Part shown: positions 48,580-60,500 of the stretch, piece by piece
How positions within the stretch are numbered: the first letter of the stretch is position 1
Layout of the letters: the number at the start of each line of letters is the position of its first letter
NCBI GenBank assembly: GCA_907163375.1
Contig: CAJQUW010002020.1
Span: forward strand, 40,961 to 104,960
Origin: Prostheceraeus crozeri
Taxonomy: Eukaryota > Platyhelminthes > Polycladida > Euryleptidae
Reading direction: 5' to 3'
Length of the DNA: 64,000 bases
Position numbers and translations under genes: made by a program
The notes under the pieces: generated by a model
What the model was told of the DNA's origin: nothing
The model's database searches: none
Seen by the model: only the letters and a program-made list of their open reading frames with translations

Positions 48580-51500
48580 CTGGAAATAAAATGCGAAATT
48601 TGTGGCAAAAATGTTTGATTGTTGAAAATGTGTTAGCAATTTTTCAAATTTCTTGCAAAGATACTCACACTAGATGGACAAACAATGTTCAAAGGATCTG
48701 TCCAAACTACCTTTTCCGTTTTTCGCCCCTCTGGCTCCATCTGTAGAAAAAGTACATTATCACAATTATTCCTCGCGGAATTTATTTCAAAATTAACTCA
48801 CCATATTTCTCCAAAGGCTCAGTGCTGCAATGGCATTGGCTTTGGGTCCAAAATGAAAACAATCTGGAGCCAAATACGATAAATCGACTTCTCCCTTCAA
48901 GCAATACATATTAAAAACAGAATCACCGGTTATTTCATTTACAATAAGCAACTTACATTCGGCAGAACAGGCGGATATGTGTTCCTAAAGAAAGGTTGAA
49001 GCACAACGGCAAAGTCATCTCGATCTTCATACCTTCGTTCAGCATATAATTCATATGTTAGGTTCTGGAGGCGTCTTGCATAATTAACAACTTCCTCACG
49101 AGGACGCGTGGATGCACACTTGCACCAGAACGTTCTGAAAATCAGTTGTGAACCGATCATCAAAATGGCAATTAGGCTACTCCATCTTCACATGAATATC
49201 GAGTCCAAAAACTTTTGTAAACAATCTGAAATTATCGACTGGTTATATAATTCAGGGACCTGCGAAGCTTCGAGATTATATTTGATTCGACATATTTCAA
49301 ATCGGCTGACTTCGGCTGGTCACAGTTACCCCAACTGATGTTTACTTTTGATTTGTAATCTATGGATCATTCGAAACGACTTAAACCTGATTATTAAGCG
49401 CATTGTTGGATTTTCATTGAAACTTCGGTTGACGACGTCGGAATTGTTCAATAAGAAGATTTAGTCGAAGCAACTGTAGCAGCTGTAGCATGTTGATCTG
49501 GGGAGTCGTTTGTTGTAAAAGCTCTTGAATATTATTAACTATAGCCCGGGATCGTGAACCCGAACTTCCATGTTTTCCATTTCCAGGCTTATTCGAGAGT
49601 ATGTCAAAACTATAATGTTCAATATATTTTTTTAATCCCTTCCTTTGCATATATCAGTGTGAACCTATAGAGTGACGAATGTAGAAGGCTACAAATTTTA
49701 TGTTATACAGGGTGACCATAAAGTCGCGCACCAAGATTTTAACTGATCCTGTAGGTCACTTTAAATGACTTTCAAAGGAGAAAAATACACAATTGTAATC
49801 AATATAATTAAGAAAATTATATACTTCTGTAGGTATTCACAAATGTTCAAAATCCTGCCTACCAGCAGCCACACATAAATTGAGTCGATGGTGATTTTTT
49901 TCGAGCACTCGATTCAGCAAATCTGAATCATCGTTAATTTCCTGACAAGCATCACAATTTCGAGTTCGCAAATGATCCAGGTCATTCATGCGCACGGAAT
50001 ATTCTAAGTGTTTAACGCATCCACAAAAGAAGTAATCCATAGAATTCAGGTCGATGGATCGAGCAGCCCATTCGACTGTCCCCCTTTGACCAATCCAATG
50101 AACGAAGTTTTTATCCAGCCAGCCCTGCAGTATCAAAGCAGAGTGTGTAGGCGCTCCATCCAGCATGAACCACTCAGGCCGGCCTTCTCCAATTGAGTTC
50201 AACTGAGGAAAAAGTTCTTGCAACATTTTGAGGTATAATATACATGATAAGGATGTCGTGTAATTACAAGCAGGGATAGCGCGAGAAATTGGCATGGCGC
50301 TCACTTGCTACAAAAAGTCTATGATTGCTTACTGAATTTCATGATAGAAATGTTGCAACTTGTCCGCTGATTTTTGACACAGAGTGTGTCCTTTCCCGAG
50401 CTTTTAAGACATAAAAGGAAGCGATTGAGGGAAACTGCTTTTTCAGTCCTGAGTGAAATCTGAAATCTACATGCCCGCGGTTACAAGCCTAGTTAATTAA
50501 TAAATACACATTTTTGGCAAAGTGATGCCACTGGGAAGTCGCATGTCAAGTCAACATAAACTATTTAGCTAGTAATCTAGCGTCAATCGATGTCATTCGA
50601 AAATGGCTTAGTTATAAAGTGTAGTGCACACTATGCATTATTGACTCAGAAGTATAGACACTATGTTTTGACAGCTTTATTATTTTATGAGTGCCAGGTT
50701 GTCACGGTTAGAGTCATAACAAATCATGACTAGGTCCTACTTTCCATTTGGCTAACGGTGTCGCTTGCAAAAGAAACCATACATCAAAAATATACTAATG
50801 TAAGTTAATTATAGCTCTCTCTACGATTCGATTCGATTCACGAAACACGACCCGATTCTCAGGTCGTTAGTATAATTAGTATGGGATCTATAGGACTATG
50901 CATGTGGGCATTCAAAATTGTTTCAAAATAGGAAAAATTCATTTGAATGTCATCCACCGGATAATATGAGTTTTTGACTGCTGTTAAGAAAATCCGTGAT
51001 CAGTTATTATTGAACACAAAAAATGTTTTCCGAGCTCTTATTTGACTTACTGGAAAAGCATCTTGCATGTTAACGACAATTTCTGAATATCAGCCACTGG
51101 ACTTGCGTCAACAGTGAGAATTAGATTCACCAAAGCTCGCGGCACATTCTCGTGAAAATAGTCAATAGCTTTCCGAATATTCTCAATGTATTTTTCAGGA
51201 GCAAAACGGTCCGGAAATTTGCAGTAATCGCAAATATCATTGCCACCGATGAATAAGTTGATGAGTTTCCAATCATAATCGAAGCTTGCTCCTGAATGTA
51301 CAAATGAAATAGCTTGTACATCTAGACAGGGAAATATAATTGATAAGAAAGTTGCATGAAACGTACCTAGTGTGTCTCTCATCCGTTGAGTCACTTTTCT
51401 CGCTTGGTCTGGCATGCCCCTGAAAAGATCATTGATATGTCTGCTAGAAGAATTGATTATTACATTAACAAGCAATCTAGACATACTCAGCTCTTTCTCC

Positions 51501-54500
51501 AACCACTGCAACGTTGAAATGAGCGTTTTTGCCATCAGGGCCTCCGACTCCAGTAGAAAATCCTGTCAACTTTGGATTAAATTTCTTTAAGATGTCTGAA
51601 AATCAAGCATTAAAATAATTCCTGGCTGAAATCAGTTCAATATTTAATAAATTGATATCGCTAAAGGGTAAGTATTTACAATGTAGACTGACAATTTTGT
51701 TGAATTTAACTTTTACAAACTGAGAATTCATTAATTATGTGAGGTCTCTTATGAGTCACAATAACGTTGTTACAATAGGTTATTGCAACATTGATCAAGA
51801 AACTCAAATAAGACGTTTGAAAAGAAAACTTATGACTTGAAAATTTATAGTAAGTTCATACTGACAGGGCAATACTGCAAAAACACATTATTTTCAAGCG
51901 AGTGCGGCAGGGTATAGGCTTAATCTTGAATTCACATTTCATGCTTCCAATGCAACACAAGCTTGCCTTAAAACTAGAAACTTGTTAACTATGAAGTGTC
52001 ATTAGTCACCTATATTATTCTGCAGCTTAATTTTCTTTAGTTCAACCATACTTTTCATTGGGATATAATTGATCTCAACAGGTAGGATGCTTTTTCGACT
52101 ATGTCAGCAAAATCAAATACACTTATCTGCTCTCAGTAGCTTAGAGGATAGGCATACTAGTAAATTGAACGTTCGCGCTATCTAGGAGATTGCTTCAATG
52201 AGATGAAATCGCTGGTAATGCGCGACATTAAGCACAGTTATCAATCAAGAAAGTCTGTAAAGAACAATTACATATCTTGCACATGAACTACGTTGCATGC
52301 GTCACTATGATTTACTTTTAGTTGTTTTTCTTTAATTTTCATACCTTCAGCAATATTTCGTAATCTGTGTTACCTTAGAACACTATTTTTTGAAAGAATT
52401 CAGTAACTATTCATTCAATTTCTAAGCTACCGGAACATGCATCACACAGTCATTGCATCAGGCCTGCTATGTTTTATCAAGGAGTGGCAAAATTAGAAAC
52501 TTTCCATCAAACAGTCAATCTTTAAATTTAGTATTATCAAGAAATGAAAAACCTTGCTATTATTAATAGGTTTATTTCCTAAATTTTCGCTGCACAGGCC
52601 GCATCAGAGGATACAAAGGGAGGTAGGCTTTACAAACAATTTCAAACTTTAGATTTTAGATATATGACAGATATGGACAATATGATAAAAATAGGTAAGA
52701 CAACATTCAGGCATAGAAAAATGTTCATGTAACGCAGTGGAAGATATCTCGGTGAGAATCATAGTGTCGTAGGTAGCATTCCTTTCAAATGACAGCCTAA
52801 ATCGTCGGCGCGTAGCGCTAGACGATTTAGGCTGATCATTTGAAAGGTAATATATGCATTGCTACTGAACCTAAAATTTATGACATCAAAAATACAAGAT
52901 TTTGATCTGTAAAAGACTCAAATCTATGATCATTTTCTACATAGCCAATGCAGCTCTAATCATTGAAGTATACAAAGCTTGAGATATCTATGAGTCTAAA
53001 TTGTGAGCCATATGAATCACTTCAATGTCATTTTCACTGGGAACGCGAAGATGGATAGCGAAATGCTCCTACCTCAATGGTATTACATAGCAAATTAGAC
53101 GGCCATAATTATGCAGTTAAAGCCGTCTAATTTGGAGATATATATACTCAGTGACAAAAAGAATGAAACAAGTCCTGATATGAATACTTATGACTTAAAC
53201 TTGGTTGTACTGTATGTTTGCTTGTTGTTTGTAAAAGGAGAACTCGAATGCTTTACTCAAAAACATTTAATTTGATACTCATGATTTTATCAACTTAAGT
53301 TAGAAACGGGTGTGACCACCGCGAGCATCCAAACAGGCATCGATGCGTGAGGGCATGTATGAGCACAGTCGCTGGATGAATGCCAGGTCTAAGAGGTTCC
53401 ACTGCTCGATCAGTCTGTCGGCCAACATCTTCAAAGACACTGGTGGGTGGTTGTACCTCTCCCTCACTCTGCGACCAAGTTCATCCCAGCAGTGCTCGAT
53501 GGGCAAGAGGTCGGGAGAACGTGAGGGCCATTCCAAGGTTGGGATTCCACTGCTTGCTATCCTGTTAGAGACCACTGAAGCGCGATGGGGCCTTGCGTTG
53601 TCATCCTGAAAAATCAATTGATTCGATGTCACTGCTGGAACCACGACCGGTGTCACGATCTCGTCGGCATATCGCTGTCCTGTCAATGTTCCTTTCACTA
53701 CGATTGCTGGTGTTTTTCCATTTTGCCAGATACCGGCCCAAACCATGACACTACCGCCGCCGTACCGGTCGTGTTCTTTGACGCAACATGGAGCAAATCG
53801 TTCACTTGGCAAGCGATGAACACGGATCCGAACATCCTTGAAATCGAGAGTAAACCTCGATTCATCAGTCCAGAGCACACGTTCCCACTGACTGTCACTC
53901 CACGACTGATGACCTTGACACCACGTCACTCGTCTCCTTCGATGTTCCAGGCTCAGCGGAATTCTCACAGCGGGTCGTCGAGACTGTATACCAGCTTCTC
54001 GCAATCTTCGATATGCAGTTCGAACGCTACAGGCAACGTTCCCAGCAACCTTCCAGTACACAATTAGCTTCGGGACGGACACAAATCTGTTTCTTTTAGC
54101 AGCTAAAACTAAGCGTGCATCTGTCCGCTTGGATGATACCCTTGGTCTTCCTGATCCGTTCTTCTTTTCCACATTTCCTTCTGCTTTCCAACGACACCAC
54201 CACCTCCATACAACGACCCTTGAAATTTTCAATTCTTTCGCAACAGTTGTAGAACTTTGACCACAACGCACCATCCCAATTGCCATTCCTCTGGTAAAGT
54301 TATCGTGCGCCATTTCATAAGTCAAATCTGGTCAGCAGTAGGTAGTGATTCTGTTCAACTTCTAGCTGTTACTGTAATCAATATCAAATTTTGAAATTTG
54401 ATGGTCCTATATCATTTCCCTTATCATATGAAGTTCAATGGTGATACATAGAAAGCGAGATATCATCTCAAACCATAGAAAAAAATGAAACAAACTTCCA

Positions 54501-57500
54501 TTCAAGTCAATGATAGTTGGTTTCATTATTTATCTCAGTGAGTATATGAACGACTTTCATAGAAAAATGACATGTGAAATATCGGCGGACAACCCTACTT
54601 AATCAGTAACAATATTGGACAAGCAGCATCAAATAGAGTCGTCAGTCACTTTATAGAAATAAGAATTGTTGATATTGATCTTTTTCTTCACGGGAGTTAA
54701 TTTGTGGGTGATAAATGTGAATGAGTTGTGTTTCCATGAGTCGTATGTTCGTGTTATCTCGTTTTTTTCGGTTTTAAGGTTACTGTTATTCGTGTTGCAA
54801 TTCTTTAAATGTTTGAATATTGAAGATGTTCCTTGATTCTTACATGGAGTGGCCGAATTGCACTTCCAATGTTGAAGTGTTGACATTGAAGACATGTTAC
54901 CTTGTAAACAACATTTTTTCTGAAGCATATTTTGTTGTTTTTGATTGGGCATTCTATCATTTGACAATTATTTCCAAACTTATTTTTCTTTCGTAAGGGT
55001 ATATAATAATATCAATCAAAAGATCAAAACAATCTTCACATCGGAACAACTCAACATTGGTCTTGCACAAAAATCAGATATAACCCTGCGAAGTGCCTTA
55101 CGAAAGAAAAATAAGTTTGGAAATAATTGTCAAATGATAGAATGCCCAATCAAAAACAACAAAATATGCTTCAGAAAAAATGTTGTTTACAAGGTAACAT
55201 GTCTTCAATGTCAACACTTCTACATTGGAAGTACAATTCGGCCACTCCATGTAAGAATCAAGGAACATTTCACACGTGAAACATCTTCAATATTCAAACA
55301 TTTAAAGAATTGCAACACGAATAACAGTAACCTTAAAACCGAAAAAAACGAGATAACACGAACATAAGACTCATGGAAACACAACTCATTCACATTTATC
55401 ACCCACAAATTAACTCCCGTGAAGAAAAAGATCAATATCAACAATTCTTATTCTTATAAAGTGACTGACGACTCTATTTGATGCTGCTTGTCCAATATTG
55501 TTACTGAGTAAGTAGGGTTATACCATTGAGGTAGGAGCATTTCGCTATCCATCTTCGCGTTCCCAGTGAAAATGACATTGAAGTGATTCATATGGCTCAC
55601 AATTTAGACTCATGGATATCTCAAGCTTTGTATACTTCAATGATTAGAGCTGCATTGGCTATGTAGAAAATTATCATAGATTTGAGTCTTTTGCTGATCA
55701 AAATCTTGGATTTTTGATGTCATAAATTTTAGGTTCAGTAGCAATGCATATATTACCTTTCAAATGATCAGCCTAAAACGTCTAGCGCTACGCGCCGACG
55801 ATTTAGGCTGTCATTTGAAAGGAATGCTACCTACGACACTATGATTCTCACCGAGATATCTTCCACTGCGTTACATGAACATTTTTCTATGCCTGAATGT
55901 TGTCTTACCTATTTTTATCATATTGTCCATATCTGTCATATATCTAAAATCTAAAGTTTGAAATTGTTTGTAAAGCCTACCTCCCTTTGTATCCTCTGAT
56001 GCGGCCTGTGCAGCGAAAATTTAGGAAATAAACCTAGTAACAATAGCAAGGCTTTTCATTTCTTGCTAATACTTAATGATGCTATTCAAAAGGAATTATA
56101 AAATACTTTTTTTAAATTTAGTATAGTGTTTCTCAAGATATAAAATACTGAGATCAGCTAAGGTTGTTTTTAGGACCCGTATGAAACATGGGATTCTCAA
56201 TTGAAGTTGTATGCTTGTAAACAATGAAACATGAAGTGATGCTTATGTTATCAATTATCATACTTAGATAAAAGTATCATATTTATAGATAAGAAAAGTT
56301 ATCGCAACAATTTTTAGTTTTTATAGTTTTTTTAGTCTGCGATAGATCATTTGCATACAATCTACTACATTAAATCGCATTTAATCTGAACTAATAAGAA
56401 TAACACATTAATCTTATATAATACATTAAAACGTATCTTGACATCAAAAAAGTGAATTTTTTATCCATGTCTTAGTTTTATATTTTGGAGCCCATTTCAT
56501 CATACGCCATAATATCCATGATTGTATCAAGTCCTTGTCCGCGATGCCATCGCAATATTCATTCAAGTTTTGACTCAGGATAAATTTGAATTTATAACGG
56601 TTTGAACGGTTAAAATTAGGCAAGTTGAGTCATGACTCGATGCCTCATGTGCAGTGAAAATGGTATATAATTTCTAAAATTGTCCATATTCATGCTTGTC
56701 TATGAATAGGGAGTAATTCATGTCCATATCCAAACAGCATCTGGAGAATTTACATAAGAAAGGAAATAAATCTGCATATTTGACTGCCAAAAAACTTTAA
56801 GAATTTGGCATTGAGAATGGATTAATTGTAAAGAATACGTTTGACATGCTATCAATGTCAAAAATGAAATATGGCGGAGGATTTTGTTTCCATAAAAAGC
56901 TATCTGAATCTAATAAAATTCTAAAAAATTTTGCAAGCGTTTCAATCATTTGAATAGGCCTAGCACGACTGCAAATTATTGCTTAGGTGAATTTGGCCTT
57001 TTACCATTTGAATATTTCAATAAAGCAGTATTTAATGATTTGATTAAAATAGTTTTCGGTAATAATGAAAGCATCAAAAATATTTGTTACAACCATATCA
57101 AGAAAAATTTAACTGAGCTGAAATATTCCTATACTTGGTGCAGGCGCATTCAAAAGCTTTTGAAACAATCGAATTTAACCCATCTTTGGCAAAATCAAAC
57201 GAATGTAGAAATAAATGAGGAAAAATGTTAATCTCTTGCTCAAGCGCGATTAATTGAACACTTCAGAAATGAATGGATAGAAAGTGCTAAAAGGAGTCAA
57301 ACCGGTACCGATTATTTAGAATTAATAGGATTTGATTGTCAGCTAAGGTGCTATTTGACCCACAGCCTTAAAAAGACGTGATAATCATACTAAAATTGAG
57401 ATGCGGAAATCATGACCTGATGGTTAGAACAGTTACAAAAATAGATTTGCTTGCGAAGATAGAATCCGCAATTTATGTAATGATCAAAAAGTAGAAATAA

Positions 57501-60500
57501 TAGTTCATTTCATTTGTGAATGCCCCGTTTATCATGACTTCAGAAGACATTTCATACCATCCTTTATTGATTGATGTTCGTAAGCACGATTTCTATGACA
57601 TGATGCAAAGTTAAAATCAGGTGATCTATTGAAATGAGCTAAATACGTATTCGAGTTGCGAAAGACATCAGAGCGATAAAGTAATCGGAAGGTCAGTAAC
57701 GGGATTAACATTCATAGATCTACCGCTATATCTCAGAAATATATCAAAAAATATATCAATAATCATTCAGATTGTCAGTCCAGAATATCTTAGCGCCAAG
57801 AGCGCACTTTGTAATAACACTTGAAATTCAATTCGTGATTTCTGCTGAATTACTGGTCAGACGAATTTGAATTCCTTTTCGTATTTACTTTAATTGCTAT
57901 GCAATGATATACATGCACATAAAATATGTCAGCACTTTCGGATTTCTCGTTAAGTGAATAATATGTAATAAGATATAGTGTTAGGTTCATTAGGAAAATA
58001 TTTTAATACAAAGGAAATAAATATAAGATTATCCCTAACATTCCATAGCTGATTTCTACTTGCCGCTGGTGTTATTCAATTAATATGTCGTCCGTTTCAT
58101 ATGTTATGATGAATGACAAAGTGCATTTGTAGGCCCTCTACAGCGTAAATATTTTTTTTCCATCAGACTTTTTCTCATCTAATTTTGTGACAATTAAACC
58201 TTGAATGCTTGTTTACCGAATATTGTCAACGTGTGTTCTGTATTAGAATATACACGTTTTTGAAATTTGAATTTTGACTTTTGTGACTTGATCATCATAT
58301 TGCTAATTCCGAAATATTCCATTACGAGGTTCCTGCTATTTGTAACTCAAGCTCAAATGATGGCTGAATTTTTGCCCTTGAATATCAGCGCATGATTTCA
58401 CAACGGTGATTTATTCCTGCAGCAGAGATATCTTCACGTTCTCAGGGTTCCTTCTTTTTCGACGGATGTAGAGAATGCCAAAGTCAGTCGTTCCAACTAT
58501 AAGTAGGCCTACTTTGGCTCCAGAAGTTTCAAGTCACCCAGGATACATTTCACCATCTGATGTCCATCTAATTCACAGAGCCAATGCAAAGAGGCAGAGC
58601 AAAGGTCCTTTGACACCCCTGTAGAAGGAGCTCGCAGTACACCTTGAAGATCGCACCTTTGTTGCGCTGAGGTGTAGAGGAAAATTAAAATTTGTGAACT
58701 ATATTGCCAGAATTGTTGAGGTGGATGGACAAGTGTTCCAGTGTCTTCCTTCAACAGGTGGTTGGGAAGGATGGCGGCATTCGGAAATAAAGACATTGTA
58801 AGAAAGTTGCCTCAACCCTGAAAAGAAAGCTGTGTAGCCTACACTATCAACTAAATGATCTTCGAAGGCTGTGACTTGCTAGACAGATATTTGACTCTCT
58901 CTAGAAATTCTGATGGCTATGATATAATTTTTTGATGCTAGTTGGATCACAGCATGCCGCAAGCATGTGAATTATAATTTGATCACTCTTACTGGTACAA
59001 CAGAATTTTATATTGCAAAGCAATCAATTTTCTAATTCAAGTGAAGCACGAGAAATTGAATTGACATTCAATTTAGTCCTATTATCAAACATCAAGACAA
59101 TAGCAATGATCTATTTGGTGAATACAAAGTGAATAAAAGGAATGATAGTGATCATAGGTCTGCAACATTGTGTAATACAGTAAATATCAGAAACATTTCA
59201 CTCCATTTGCGCATAAAATTTATAGCTCAATTTTCCCCAATGGGTAGCGATCATGCCCCTAAGTTGAGCCATAAGATACATCGATTTTAAAAACTGTTGC
59301 AGTGACTCACAGAAGGCTTAAAAATCGTTCATGATCAATGTGTGAACCTTCCACGAGACCTGAAATATGTGGTGAGATGCGACAGGCGATATTTTAGATA
59401 TTTCCTTGTGTAGACCTCTAAGACTGAATAATGGATCGACTTGCCCCACATCCCCCTAATGATTTCCATTTAGCTAAAACCTAGACTTTAGAGAAATGAC
59501 TAATTGAACAAAATGGTTTTATTACTTACAACTTACAACTGCCTTTATCTTGCAGTAGAATAGCTGGGCAAATTCTATGATTATGCCACGTGCTCAACCT
59601 CTCCAATGCGTGGCGCTGATTCATGCCCATCACGATTCCGGTCACGAGGATCCCCTATACTCTATATACCTACGCGCTACCAGAGAAATTTCGAATACGA
59701 TAGGTTATAATGTGATCTTCATCGAAAATTGTAGCCATGACAGCTGATCCAAGTTGTAGCCATGACAGCTGATACGGATAAATGCGGTATAAAAACGAAG
59801 AAACTAATATTAGGTAGTTGTACGCCGTGATAGATTTTTAAGATTAGTTCTTGAAAAATTGTGGTCAAATAATCGTCAACCCTTTTTAACAGGGGCAGTT
59901 AGGTTTCCCCACGATATGAAAATGTGATAAATAGGGATAGTTAAATAAAATATCTCATTAAAACATAAAATAATATGAAACATTATAACATAAAAGTCAT
60001 TGGATACACAACCAATGCTCTGAGACATAGATGTAAGCACAATGTTTTCAACGGATCAATTAGCAAACAATTCAAAAAGAGAATATAATAGTGAAAGACT
60101 GCAACATTATCAGAGAGAACATATATATGGGTGTTGAAATAATAATTGCGTATTTACAGCAATTTTCTTCTTTTAGTAACATAATTTTCATTGTTGATTT
60201 TTCACTTACTTGGAACCGTTGTGTGTTCTTCCAAATCAACAGCACCTCCCATTGTAAAAGAATGACCACGGTATTGGGTGAATATTGACAACAAGCTGGA
60301 CGAATAGATGCCCATACCCGCACTCAGTGAATCTCCAATTCCAGCAATCACATCGATGTCTGATGGTCGCAACTTATGAACAGAGGTTGGCTTTGTAGAA
60401 GAATGACTGATGGGGCAAGTAAAAGCTGAACCTGTAGACTAAGGGAAACAAAAGCTTACTGAGTATTCAATCATTGGCGGCGACACGCAGTTATTGTTTG

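Larger units (their letters stand above)
52529..54998 (-). repeat. Left arm of the element C palindrome (interrupted)
   Basis: Matches the right arm inverted, except that 53084-54590 is inserted. That insert is absent from the right arm, so it came after the palindrome formed. Confidence 0.9.
52535..56110. mobile_element. Penelope-like element C: palindromic copy, about 3.6 kb with a nested Tc1
   Basis: Left arm (52529-53083 and 54591-54998) and right arm (55096-56075) are near-identical inverted copies of about 970 bp around a 97-base centre. Each arm contains the 3' end of a Penelope-like element, including GIY-YIG coding. TTTAAATTTAGTAT at 52521-52534 and 56111-56124 looks like the target duplication. 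About 35 extra bases (56076-56110) lie only at the right, like the one-sided extension of element B. It is best read as two truncated copies joined head to head in one insertion. It is broken by the Tc1 insertion and has no reverse transcriptase. Confidence 0.8.

Noticed and set aside
53343-54067. Long + strand frames opposite the Tc1 transposase
   Set aside because: They are antisense shadows of a well-supported coding region.
55993-56030. CTGATGC...GCAGCGAAAATTTAGG in element C resembles a hammerhead
   Set aside because: Stem I (TCCT/AGGA) and a palindromic stem III are there, but the core lacks the GA of CUGANGA and stem II has a mismatch, so it is at best decayed.
58509-58796. 95-codon open frame on the - strand in the phospholipase intron
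   Set aside because: No family resemblance, no splice signals that connect it to the gene, and length within chance for an AT-moderate stretch.
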